This document shows, piece after piece, positions 7,696-14,828 of a stretch of DNA of 45,983 nt. The stretch is from contig JAYUSD010000126.1 in NCBI GenBank assembly GCA_043755865.1, positions 1 to 45,983 on the forward strand. Direction: 5' to 3'. The DNA is from JANMDU01 sp043755865 (GTDB lineage Bacteria; Pseudomonadota; Gammaproteobacteria; Burkholderiales; Burkholderiaceae_C). Numbering within the stretch: position 1 is the first letter of the stretch; each line of letters starts with the position of its first letter. The notes below the pieces were generated by a model, which did no database searches, had not been told where the DNA came from, and saw nothing but the letters and a program-made list of their open reading frames with translations. Both the position numbers and the translations under genes were made by a program.

Positions 7696-8808
7696 TTAAG
7701 GATAGAAAGCGAGCACGCGGTAGCCTGAAATTCGATTGCCCGCAAGTTGTGCGGTGTCAACCTGAATGATGATGCTGCCGGGCAGATCTTGCGAGGGGGA
7801 AAGGCTCAGCTCTTTTGCGCCCAAATCTGCCGGCGAGAGCACACGGCGCAGGATAGGCTGATCTTGTGCATCTTGCAAACTGAGCTCGACGTGGGGCAAG
7901 GCCACCGGCAAGCTGCCGGCATTTTTCAGCGTGACGGTGAGGCGATAGCTCTGCGTGGTGGCTTCAAGCTGCGCGTTGTTTTTGTTGATACGGTTAAAGC
8001 TGGAGGCATCTACTGTGATGGCTTCAATCCGCTTAAGAGATTGCACTTGGCAGCCCGCATATTGGCACAGCCGATCCAGCCAAGGCTTGGCTTGCGGCTG
8101 CTGTGCTGCGATTCGGTCTTTTTCATGCACAGCGATTTGCGCCGCCAAAGCAGCCAGCAGGCCCAGGCACAGCAGGCTGAGCCCCAAACGCACCCACGGC
8201 GAGCGCCAACGCTTGGCACGCTCAGCCTGAACAACAAAGCTCGGTGGTGCAGCCACACTCGCATCTGTGCCGACATCACCCGAAAAAGCGGGCTGGATGA
8301 ATGATTCTGGCGGTACGGAATCTCGAAGCGCAGAAGCCGGGAAAAAAGTAGTGGGTTCTTCGCTTTGTGATGCAACTTCATCGCTGTGCGGCAGGGGCAA
8401 ATGTGGCAAGCGCCGCACATCATCTGCGCTGGGCGCGCTGAGGGTGCTGAGCATGCCGCTGTCTTTGAATTTACTCGAGCGAAACGATTCAATTTCCAAG
8501 CGGATGTCTTCCTCTGCTTCTGGCTGCGCCGGGCGAGAGCCACTGTCCGATTTGGGTTGTTCGGGCTTTAGATCCTGTGTAGCAGCAGGTGGCGGCAACG
8601 TGCTCGCGACGGGTTCTTGCGTGTGGCCGGCAGCTTCTTGCTGCGGCAATGGCGCACTGACAGACGCGGCGTCTTGTACAAGATGGGCTTGGGCATCAAA
8701 GACCGTGGCGCATTGCCCGCAGCGCACCCAGCCGTCGGATATTTTGAGTTGATCAGCCACCACCCTAAATAAGGTGCCACAGGAGGTGCAGCGGGTGACT
8801 AAACTCAT
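7696..8808 (-). CDS. DUF3426 protein with N-terminal zinc ribbon
   Basis: 370 residues. Residues 1-43 are an MJ0042-type zinc ribbon with two CxxC knuckles (TRCTSCGTLF and VRCGQCATVF). Residues ~45-200 are a low-complexity, proline/glutamine/serine-rich linker. One transmembrane segment follows (WVRLGLSLLCLGLLAALAA, ~216-234), then a beta-rich DUF3426 domain containing CQYAGCQV and YRLTVTLKNAGSLPVALP, ending YRVLAFYP. The topology would put the zinc ribbon in the cytoplasm and DUF3426 in the periplasm. Function unknown. It is likely the first gene of a unit with the kinase and rodA; hairpins between it and the cytochrome gene insulate it from upstream transcription. Confidence 0.9.
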   Translation of the reverse strand: MSLVTRCTSCGTLFRVVADQLKISDGWVRCGQCATVFDAQAHLVQDAASVSAPLPQQEAAGHTQEPVASTLPPPAATQDLKPEQPKSDSGSRPAQPEAEEDIRLEIESFRSSKFKDSGMLSTLSAPSADDVRRLPHLPLPHSDEVASQSEEPTTFFPASALRDSVPPESFIQPAFSGDVGTDASVAAPPSFVVQAERAKRWRSPWVRLGLSLLCLGLLAALAAQIAVHEKDRIAAQQPQAKPWLDRLCQYAGCQVQSLKRIEAITVDASSFNRINKNNAQLEATTQSYRLTVTLKNAGSLPVALPHVELSLQDAQDQPILRRVLSPADLGAKELSLSPSQDLPGSIIIQVDTAQLAGNRISGYRVLAFYP

Positions 8809-8850
8809 GGGAATGTATTGTAGTTGCGCGGCTGCGCGATCTGAATAACA

Positions 8851-8870
8851 AAAACCGCCGGAGCGGTTTT
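8851..8870 (-). terminator. Rho-independent terminator behind the cytochrome c gene
   Basis: Exact 8-bp stem AAAACCGC / GCGGTTTT with a 4-base loop. Read on the minus strand it ends in TTTTTGTTATT, the direction needed to stop the cytochrome c transcript before the DUF3426 gene. Confidence 0.7.
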
Positions 8871-8955
8871 CTTAAGGGACACCGCCGGAGCGATTTTTCT
8901 AAAGTGAGACCACCACAGCGGTTTGTCGATCACCTTACCGCCGTGAGGCGGTAAG
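8851..8955. repeat. Cluster of hairpins with a degenerate tandem ACCGCCGGAGCG unit
   Basis: ACCGCCGGAGCG occurs at 8853-8864 and again at 8881-8892, each followed by a TTTTCT run; a third ACCACAGCGGTTT-like unit follows. The block ends with a separate 9-bp stem CTTACCGCC / GGCGGTAAG (8934-8955, loop GTGA). Confidence 0.65.
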
Positions 8956-8973
8956 CAGGCCAATGCGCAAAAT

Positions 8974-9008
8974 GCTATTTGCTATTTGCTATTTGCTATT
9001 TGCTATTT
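8974..9008. repeat. Five perfect tandem copies of GCTATTT
   Basis: 7-bp unit repeated five times without error. The last copy contains the stop codon of the cytochrome c gene, so on the minus strand the repeat reads AAATAGC and presents stops downstream of the gene. Confidence 0.95.
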
Positions 9009-9572
9009 CGCAGCGGAGGCGGCGCCCGCAGCAGCAACAGTCGCAGTAACGCCATCCGCTGGTTTGGCGCGATCTGGCACAGGGAAGCTGCCGCCTGCCG
9101 CATTGGTCATATACACCACAGCACGGCCAATTTCTGCATCTTCATAATCGCCACCGCCCTGTGCGCCCATGGCGCCTTTGCCTTTGAGCGAGGCGTTGAG
9201 CAAAGCGTCGTAGCCTGTTTTGATGCGAGGCGCCCAAGCGCTTGCATCACCAAATTTGGGCGAGCCGGCCACACCTGCGCCATGGCAAGCAATGCACTGC
9301 GCTTTGTAGACGGCTTCGCCGGTCGTCAAAGGCCGATTGGCATCACGCACTTCAACCGTGCCCACCTTGGCGATTCGCATTTCTACGCCTTTGGCGAATT
9401 CGGCTGGCGTCAAGCCACCAAGCTCGCCACCACTGCCACCCGGCTTGGCATACGAGACGACAAAATACACCAAGCCAATGATGATAAATATGGGGGCAAC
9501 TAAAGAGAAAAACACCGTGCCAAGCACTTGACCGGGAGTTTTGATGGGGCCGTCTTGGTGATCTGCGCTCAT
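9003..9572 (-). CDS. Membrane-anchored class I cytochrome c (cytochrome c5-like)
   Basis: 189 residues. An N-terminal membrane anchor (VLGTVFFSLVAPIFIIIGLVY, ~17-37; uncleaved) is followed by a periplasmic monohaem domain with the CIACH haem site (~93-97) and a later methionine in GRAVVYMTNAAGG as the probable sixth ligand. The end of the protein is an alanine/lysine-rich tail. Proteins of this type carry electrons between the bc1 complex and terminal oxidases; the exact partner is unknown. Read from ATG 9572 with a good -10 box 36 bp upstream. The stop codon lies inside a GCTATTT tandem repeat, so the tail end may vary between strains. Confidence 0.9.
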   Translation of the reverse strand: MSADHQDGPIKTPGQVLGTVFFSLVAPIFIIIGLVYFVVSYAKPGGSGGELGGLTPAEFAKGVEMRIAKVGTVEVRDANRPLTTGEAVYKAQCIACHGAGVAGSPKFGDASAWAPRIKTGYDALLNASLKGKGAMGAQGGGDYEDAEIGRAVVYMTNAAGGSFPVPDRAKPADGVTATVAAAGAASAAK

Positions 9573-9607
9573 GATGATTTTTGCGGGTTAGTGAAGTACA
9601 ACGTCTG

Positions 9608-9613
9608 ATTATA
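9608..9613 (-). promoter_or_regulatory. Probable -10 element for the cytochrome c gene
   Basis: Perfect TATAAT on the minus strand, 35 bp before the start codon. The -35 region is weak (no close TTGACA at 16-18 bp), so activation by a regulator is possible. Confidence 0.5.
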
Positions 9614-9679
9614 ACGGCGCAGTCTTGTAGCTAAGGGGTAAACCCTGCGGCATCTTGCAGTCAACGTTGCGGGTCGCGC

Positions 9680-10558
9680 CTACGCTTTTTTGTAAGCTAC
9701 CACGCGCTGGGTTTGCACGCCGAGCCCATCAATGCCCAAGCTCATGACGTCGCCCTTTTTTAAATAGCGCGGCGTCGGCTTGCCGTTGGTTTTACAGCCC
9801 ATGCCCACACCGGGCGGCGTGCCGGTGGTGATCACATCGCCGGGCAGCAGAGTCATGAATTGGCTAAGGTAGCTGACAATTTTCGCTACGCTAAAGATCA
9901 TGGTGCGCGTGTTGCCTTGTTGCATGGGCTGGCCGTTGAGATCGAGCCACAGCCCGAGCTTTTGGGGGTTGGGAATCTCATCAGCGGTGACGAGCCAAGG
10001 GCCAATCGGGCCGAACGTATCGCAGCCTTTGCCTTTATCCCACTGACTGCCACGCTCAAGTTGGTATTCGCGCTCGCTTAAGTCGTTGATCACACAGTAG
10101 CCAGCAACGTAAGACAGCGCTTGTTTTTGCGAAACATATTGCGCTACTGTGCCGATCACGATACCCAGCTCGACTTCCCAATCGCTCTTTTTTGAGCCCT
10201 TGGGTAGCATCACATCATCGTCTGCGCCTTGGATGCAACTGGTGGCCTTCATGAAAACGATAGGCTCTTTGGGAATGGGCATGCCAGCTTCTTCGGCGTG
10301 ATCAGAATAGTTCAGGCCGATGGCAATGAATTTACCAATGTTTGCGACTGGGCAGCCCATGCGTGGCGCGTGGCCATTTGTTTCCTTCACCAAAGGCAGC
10401 TTTTCTGGCTTGAGTTTGGCGAGTTTTTTGAGGGACGCTGCAGAAAGCTGCGCCGCGCCAATATCAGGCACGACAGTGCTTAAGTCGCGCAACTGACCTG
10501 TTGCATCAATGAGGCCGGGCTTTTCTTTGCCGGGTTGTCCGTAGCGTACGAGTTTCAT
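9680..10558 (-). CDS. Fumarylacetoacetate hydrolase family protein
   Basis: 292 residues with the FAH fold: IGLNYSDHAEEAGMPIPKEP (~80-99), the metal-binding glutamates in DWEVELGIVIG (~127-137) and the metal-binding Asp in YCVINDLSEREYQ (~154-166), then GPIGPWLVT and TTGTPPGVGMG near the end. Such enzymes split C-C bonds of, or decarboxylate or hydrolyse, beta-keto and ureido acids in the cytosol; annotated relatives include ureidoglycolate lyase-like and acylpyruvase proteins. Substrate unknown. Its ATG overlaps the yceD stop in ATGA, so translation is coupled to yceD, an unusual partner. Confidence 0.92.
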   Translation of the reverse strand: MKLVRYGQPGKEKPGLIDATGQLRDLSTVVPDIGAAQLSAASLKKLAKLKPEKLPLVKETNGHAPRMGCPVANIGKFIAIGLNYSDHAEEAGMPIPKEPIVFMKATSCIQGADDDVMLPKGSKKSDWEVELGIVIGTVAQYVSQKQALSYVAGYCVINDLSEREYQLERGSQWDKGKGCDTFGPIGPWLVTADEIPNPQKLGLWLDLNGQPMQQGNTRTMIFSVAKIVSYLSQFMTLLPGDVITTGTPPGVGMGCKTNGKPTPRYLKKGDVMSLGIDGLGVQTQRVVAYKKA

Positions 10559-11121
10559 GGCTTACTTTGTCTGGATAGTTTGAGCTCGCCTAAGGCGGCA
10601 AAAGCTTTGGGTTTTTCGTTCAATGCCGCTTCAAAAGCATCGCTGCTGACTTGAAGATTCACATGCACGGGGCACTCTTCATGCACGGGCGCAAAGGGCA
10701 GGGCCATGATCAGTTCATCTTCGATAAGTTCGAGTAAATTAAACTGCTTGGAAGCCACCAGCAAATCTTCTTGGGCGTCATCATCTTGCGCATTCGCCTC
10801 TGCTTCATCGCGCACGAAGCGAAAACTGCTGCGCAGGCTCACTGGCTCTTGCATCGCTTGCAGACAACGCTGGCATTGCAAAGGCACAAGGCCACTGATC
10901 TCTAAATGCAGCCAGCTTTGCGCTATGCCGCCTGCAACTGACATGTTCTCGCCGCGCGCGTGCCATTGAACAGTTTTCAAGGCGAAATCGGCATCTAGCC
11001 GGCATAGATCCTGAGCGAGGCGCTCTAATTTTGATAGCAACAGAGTGCCTGAGAGCTGCGCGGCATTTTGCGCAAAGGTGCGCACATCGAGTTGTTCGGG
11101 GCGGAAAGTGGCTTGTGTCAT
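10555..11121 (-). CDS. yceD: YceD/DUF177 family protein (23S rRNA accumulation factor family)
   Basis: 188 residues from ATG 11121 (MTQATFRPEQLDVRTFA); earlier in-frame starts overlap yceF and are rejected. The conserved CQRC box sits in GLVPLQCQRCLQAM (~79-92), followed by acidic DDDAQEDLLV and a late LALPF-like segment (ELIMALPFAPVHEECPVH) with a further Cys/His. YceD proteins affect 23S rRNA levels and normally precede rpmF (ribosomal protein L32). Here no rpmF follows; a FAH-family gene does, overlapping by 4 bp. Residues ~24-49 (LLLSKLERLAQDLCRLDADFAL and flanks) are encoded by a repeat B copy. It is divergent from yceF with only 42 bp between starts. Confidence 0.9.
   Translation of the reverse strand: MTQATFRPEQLDVRTFAQNAAQLSGTLLLSKLERLAQDLCRLDADFALKTVQWHARGENMSVAGGIAQSWLHLEISGLVPLQCQRCLQAMQEPVSLRSSFRFVRDEAEANAQDDDAQEDLLVASKQFNLLELIEDELIMALPFAPVHEECPVHVNLQVSSDAFEAALNEKPKAFAALGELKLSRQSKP
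10974..11040 (-). repeat. Dispersed repeat family B, copy 3 (inside yceD)
   Basis: On the minus strand reads TGCTATCAAAATTAGAGC, then GGATCTATGCCGGCTAGATG and the tail CCGATTTCGCCTTGAAAA. It is open in the yceD frame and the protein length is not obviously changed. Confidence 0.8.
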
Positions 11122-11163
11122 GGCGGGGCTCTGATCAACCCAGAGTGTAAGAGAATCACGGCT

Positions 11164-11754
11164 ATGACATCCGTTTCCCGCTTGCTTGTTCTTGGCTCCA
11201 CATCGCGTTATCGGCGGGCGCTGCTGTCGCGGTTGAATGTGCCCTTTGAAGTGGCTGCGCCCGATGTGGATGAGACACCTGTGCCTGGCGAGCCGCCCGC
11301 CGCGCTGGCGCAGCGCTTGGCGCTGGCCAAGGCGCAAGCTGTGGCGCTTAAATTCCCTCATGCGGTGGTGATCGGCTCCGATCAAGTAGCCGATTTGTAT
11401 GGCAAGCCGCTTGGCAAGCCGGGCACGCATGAGCGAGCCGTTGTGCAACTTCGCCAAATGCGTGGGCAGACCGTGATTTTTCAGACCGCTTTGGCCGTGG
11501 TGTGCCTTGAGACCGGCTTCCTACAACAGGATCTTGCTGCGGTGAGCGTGGTGTTTCGAGATCTGAGCGATGAAGAAATAGAAAACTATCTGCGCATCGA
11601 GCAGCCGTATGACTGTGCGGGCAGCGCCAAGAGCGAAGGGCTGGGGATTGCCCTTTTGGAGCGCATTGACAATGACGATCCAACGGCATTGGTAGGCTTG
11701 CCGCTGATCCGCACGGCAAGAATGATTCGCGCTGCGGGAGTGAAATTGTTGTGA
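11164..11754 (+). CDS. yceF: Maf-family nucleotide pyrophosphatase, YceF type
   Basis: 196 residues from ATG 11164 (MTSVSRLLVLGSTSRYRRALL). The Maf signature S-x-S-x-x-R near the N-terminus, PDVDETPVPGE (~33-43) and IGSDQVADLYGKPLGKPG (~71-88) match the YceF subgroup, which hydrolyses 7-methyl-GTP and related modified nucleotides, rather than the dTTP/UTP subgroup. The conserved CAGSAKSEGLGIALLERI near residue 154 contains the family Lys and Glu. Cytosolic housekeeping enzyme. Pairs with yceD in many proteobacteria but here lies on the opposite strand. A long family A inverted repeat follows its stop. Confidence 0.93.
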   Translation: MTSVSRLLVLGSTSRYRRALLSRLNVPFEVAAPDVDETPVPGEPPAALAQRLALAKAQAVALKFPHAVVIGSDQVADLYGKPLGKPGTHERAVVQLRQMRGQTVIFQTALAVVCLETGFLQQDLAAVSVVFRDLSDEEIENYLRIEQPYDCAGSAKSEGLGIALLERIDNDDPTALVGLPLIRTARMIRAAGVKLL

Positions 11755-11775
11755 AGGACTTCGAATACCGAATAT

Positions 11776-11947
11776 CCGGTCGCGAAAGACGCGAAAGTTA
11801 CGCGAAAGAAATACCAAAAAAGAAAGAAAGCAGATTCAGTTTTCGGACTTAAGATTTTCTAATCAATGAAGTACCTATTTCTTCTTTTCTTAATTTTGCA
11901 TCTTTTTGGTATCGCTTTCGCGTAACTTTCGCGTCTTTCGCGCTCGG
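11776..11947. repeat. Family A inverted-repeat element, copy 2
   Basis: Left arm CGCGAAAGACGCGAAAGTTA continuing CGCGAAAGAAATACCAAAAA (to ~11822); right arm TTTTTGGTAT then CGCTTTCGCGTAACTTTCGC ending GTCTTTCGCG (11903-11941). Arms of ~45 bp nearly perfectly complementary; ~80-bp AT-rich loop. Between yceF and the next plus-strand gene. Confidence 0.88.
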
Positions 11948-11983
11948 AAACTTTGTCTCTTCGTCTCAAAAAATCTAATTCAT

Positions 11984-12748
11984 ATGCAGTTGATCCTCGT
12001 CCCCGCCCCGCTAGATTTCGGCTGTGAGCAGCAATCGCTCATCACGGATGTGTTGCCGCTGGCCACGCTTCAAACCGCCAGCCGCATCACGCACTGGATT
12101 GCCGAGAATGCCAAAAGCTGCCGGGCGGTCATTAAACGCATCGGCGAGGTGCAGCCGCTCGCATTGCCGTTGCAGCAACACATCATCACCGAGCTGCCGC
12201 GCGAGGTGCATAAAAAAGGCGATCATGGCGGAAGTTTTGATGCCAAACCTTTGCTGCAAGCGGCGCTGCAAAAAGCAAAAGCGGAAGGCGCACAAGACAT
12301 TGGCCTCATCAGCGAAGCTGGCATGCCCGCTGTGGCCGATCCGGGGAGCTCCGTGGTACGCGCGGCGCATGCGTTGGGCATCACCGTGCAGCCGCTGGTT
12401 GGCCCCAGCTCTTTACTTCTCGCACTCGCAGCCAGCGGCCAAAACGGTCAAAACTTTGCCTTTGTCGGTTATCTACCCATCGACGCAGCAGAACGCGTGC
12501 AGCGTATCCGCGCTTTAGAAGCGATTGCTAAAAAAACCGGCCAAACCCAACTCTTCATCGAAGTACCGCATCGCAATGCTGCGCTTTGGCAAGCATTGCT
12601 AAGCAGCTTGCAGCCGGGCACCTATTTGTCCGCAGCGAGTGGCCTCAGCCTGCCAGCAGCGCAAATTCACAGCGCCACAGTGGCAGACTGGAAGCACAGA
12701 GCCGCGCCAGATGCTAAGCTGCCTTGCGTTATGGCGATTGGCGTTTAA
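11984..12748 (+). CDS. SAM-dependent methyltransferase, tetrapyrrole-methylase fold (RsmI-like)
   Basis: 254 residues from ATG 11984 (MQLILVPAPLDFG). The fold signature for the TP-methylase superfamily is present: LISEAGMPAVADPGSSVVRAAH (~104-125; split into LISEAGMP and ADPGSSVV) and VQPLVGPSSLLLALAASG (~131-148), then QLFIEVPHRNAALWQALL. It resembles RsmI (2'-O-methylation of C1402 in 16S rRNA) but is shorter than E. coli RsmI (286) and differs at the N-terminus, so it may be the second RsmI-like paralogue common in Burkholderiales rather than RsmI. Family A inverted repeats flank it on both sides. No strong ribosome-binding site is visible. Confidence 0.85.
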   Translation: MQLILVPAPLDFGCEQQSLITDVLPLATLQTASRITHWIAENAKSCRAVIKRIGEVQPLALPLQQHIITELPREVHKKGDHGGSFDAKPLLQAALQKAKAEGAQDIGLISEAGMPAVADPGSSVVRAAHALGITVQPLVGPSSLLLALAASGQNGQNFAFVGYLPIDAAERVQRIRALEAIAKKTGQTQLFIEVPHRNAALWQALLSSLQPGTYLSAASGLSLPAAQIHSATVADWKHRAAPDAKLPCVMAIGV

Positions 12749-12765
12749 ACACCAGATAACAAATA

Positions 12766-12890
12766 CCGGACGCGAAAGACGCGAAAGTTACGCGAAAAAA
12801 TAACAAAAAAAAGAAAAGAGAATGTTCATTTATCTCGTGCATTTTCTTTTTCGCGTCTTTCGCGTAACCTTTGCGTCTTTCGCGTCCGGA
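12766..12890. repeat. Family A inverted-repeat element, copy 3
   Basis: Starts CCGGACGCGAAAGACGCG and ends CGCGTCTTTCGCGTCCGG-like sequence; left arm ~50 bp, right arm ~48 bp, the shortest loop (~25 bp) of the family. Lies between two co-directional genes. Confidence 0.9.
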
Positions 12891-12924
12891 AATTCTGTCT
12901 TTTCTCTTCACCCCACCAATCATC

Positions 12925-13893
12925 ATGAAAATCATCGTTCTCGGCGGCACAGGCTTTATTGGCCGCCACATCTGCGAAAAACTCATCCGCGCGGGCCATG
13001 AGGTCACCGTGCCGACGCGCAAAATTGAAAATGCGCGCGAGATACAAATGCTGCCGGGGCTGCAACCTGTGCGCTGCAATGTGCATGATGCGGCTCAATT
13101 AGCGCAAGCTGTGGCAGGCCATGAGGTGTTGATCAATCTTGTGGCGATCCTGCATGGCAGCGAGCAAGAATTTGAGCGCGTGCATGTGGCGCTGCCGAAA
13201 TCCATCGTCGCGGCTTGCAAGAGTGGCGGCGTCAAGCGCATCGTGCAACTGAGCAGCTTGGGCGCTGCGCTCGATGCGCCCTCTCAATACTTGCGAAGCA
13301 AAGGGCGCGGCGAGCAGGTGTTCAATGAGAGTGGTTTGGATATTTGTATCTTGCGCCCGAGCGTGGTGTTTGGCGAAGGCGATAAATTGCTCAATGTGTT
13401 TGCTCAATTGCAGCAGACCTTTCCATTTGTGCCTCTGGCGGGCTCTGAGGCGCAATTTCAGCCGGTGTGGGTGGAAAATGTGGCGCAAGCTGCCGTCACG
13501 CTAGCTTTGCATCACAACTATAAAATTGATAGCGCCTCACGCAGTATCTATGCCGGCAAAGTGCCTAAAACGTTTGAAATAGCCGGTGACAAGGTGATGA
13601 GCCTAAGGCAATTGTTTGAATTGGCTGGGCGCTGCGTCGGCGCAGAGCGCCCGATTTTCCATTTACCCAATGGCCTCGCGCGCATCCAAGCTTGGGCGAT
13701 GGAGAAAATGCCCGGGCCCACGCTGATGAGCCGAGACAATTTGGATTCCATGCAGTCGCCCAACGTGGCCAGCGGCAATCAACCCGGCCTGCGCGAGCTG
13801 GGCATTGAGCCTGCGGGAATTGAGGCGATTGCGCTGACTTATTTGGCTCCGAAGAGCAAATTGGATCAATTTCGCAAAGGCGCATCGCGCTGA
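12925..13893 (+). CDS. NAD(P)-binding atypical SDR, complex I NDUFA9-like
   Basis: 322 residues from ATG 12925. The N-terminal GGTGFIGRHICEKLIRAGH (~8-26) is the GxxGxxG nucleotide site of atypical SDRs; VQLSSLGA, SQYLRSKGRGEQVFNESGL (the YxxxK equivalent) and ILRPSVVFGEGD complete the family pattern. Homologues are called complex I NDUFA9 subunit family or NmrA-like; in bacteria the role is unproven and may be regulatory or lipid/quinone related. Upstream ATG at 12871 lies inside the inverted repeat and is rejected. A repeat B copy is read in frame as NYKIDSASRSIYAGK (~199-213), apparently a loop insertion. Confidence 0.88.
   Translation: MKIIVLGGTGFIGRHICEKLIRAGHEVTVPTRKIENAREIQMLPGLQPVRCNVHDAAQLAQAVAGHEVLINLVAILHGSEQEFERVHVALPKSIVAACKSGGVKRIVQLSSLGAALDAPSQYLRSKGRGEQVFNESGLDICILRPSVVFGEGDKLLNVFAQLQQTFPFVPLAGSEAQFQPVWVENVAQAAVTLALHHNYKIDSASRSIYAGKVPKTFEIAGDKVMSLRQLFELAGRCVGAERPIFHLPNGLARIQAWAMEKMPGPTLMSRDNLDSMQSPNVASGNQPGLRELGIEPAGIEAIALTYLAPKSKLDQFRKGASR
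13518..13579 (+). repeat. Dispersed repeat family B, copy 4 (inside a CDS)
   Basis: CTATAAAATTGATAGCGCC, then CAGTATCTATGCCGGC at 13542-13557 and tail ending GTTTGAAAT. Read in frame in the NDUFA9-like gene. Confidence 0.8.
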
Positions 13894-13970
13894 TTCATGA
13901 ATGGCTGGCGCCCTCAGCATCAATGCGCGGATCGCTTCATGGCATATTGCGATGTTGAAAGGATGCATTC

Positions 13971-14654
13971 ATGAAACTCTACATCGGCAATAAAAATTAC
14001 TCTTCTTGGAGCATGCGCCCTTGGGTCATGCTGAAAAATGCAGGCATCGCGTTTGAAACCATCTTGCTGCGTTTTGATGGTTTTGAGGCGGGCTCGCAAT
14101 TCCGCGCTGATATCCAAAAAATATCGCCTGTGGGCAAAGTGCCTGTGTTGGTCGATGGCTCGCTCACGGTGTGGGATACGCTGGCGATTGCCGAATACGC
14201 TGCCGAGAGCTTCCCCGACAAGCAGCTCTGGCCAGCTGACAAAGCTCAGCGCGCCCATGCCCGCAGCATCTGCGCCGAGATGCATAGCGGCTTCACAGCG
14301 TTGCGCGGCGGTTGCATGATGAATATTGAAGCGAATTTGCCAGATGTGGGCGCATTGGTGTTGCGCGATAAGCCTGCGGTGGCTGCTGACGTGAAGCGTA
14401 TTGAGACAATTTGGAGTGAGCTGCTTGTTGCGCACGGCGGGCCTTATTTGTTTGGATCGCGCTTCACAATTGCTGATGCTTACTTTGCGCCGGTGTGCAT
14501 GCGCTTTAAGACGTATGGCCTGTCGAAGTTGCCGCAGATCAATGACTATGTTGAAGCGATTCGCTCTGCTGTGGGCGTGCGCGAGTGGATAGCGGATGCG
14601 CTGGTGGAGGGTGATTTTCGGGATTTTGAAGAGCCTTATCGACTTAAGCGTTAA
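13971..14654 (+). CDS. Glutathione S-transferase family protein
   Basis: 227 residues. Thioredoxin-like N-domain opens MKLYIGNKNYSSWSMRPW, where the SSWSMRPW serine is the likely catalytic residue of this YfcF/zeta-like bacterial group. The cis-proline and glutathione gamma-glutamyl site are in GKVPVLVDG and WDTLAIAEYAAE (~47-74). The C-terminal helical domain contains FGSRFTIADAYFAPVCMRF (~161-179) with the conserved N-capping motif. Cytosolic detoxification or reductase; substrate unknown. A family A element follows, separating it from the convergent tctA. Confidence 0.9.
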   Translation: MKLYIGNKNYSSWSMRPWVMLKNAGIAFETILLRFDGFEAGSQFRADIQKISPVGKVPVLVDGSLTVWDTLAIAEYAAESFPDKQLWPADKAQRAHARSICAEMHSGFTALRGGCMMNIEANLPDVGALVLRDKPAVAADVKRIETIWSELLVAHGGPYLFGSRFTIADAYFAPVCMRFKTYGLSKLPQINDYVEAIRSAVGVREWIADALVEGDFRDFEEPYRLKR

Positions 14655-14664
14655 AGACCAGTTT

Positions 14665-14818
14665 CCGTTTCGCGAAAGGCGCGAAAGTTACGCGAAAGAC
14701 GCGAAAAAGAAATACAAAAATTGATCGAGACTGGGAGCTGATGTTTAAATCACCAAACATTTTTTTGTATTTTTTTGGTATTCGTTTCGCGTAACTTTCG
14801 CGTCTTTCGCGCACCGGA
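14665..14818. repeat. Family A inverted-repeat element, copy 4
   Basis: Left arm CGCGAAAGTTACGCGAAAGA then CGCGAAAAAGAAATACAAAAA; right arm TTTTTTGGTATTCGTTTCGC then GTAACTTTCGCGTCTTTCGC. Sits between convergent stops of the GST gene and tctA; loop ~50 bp. Confidence 0.88.
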
Positions 14819-14828
14819 TGTTCAAGTC

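Noticed and set aside
12871..12924. Upstream start (MRLSRPEI...) for the NDUFA9-like gene
   Set aside because: This start is in the right arm of family A copy 3. The open frame of copy 5 gives the same MRLSRPEI peptide, showing that it is encoded by the repeat.
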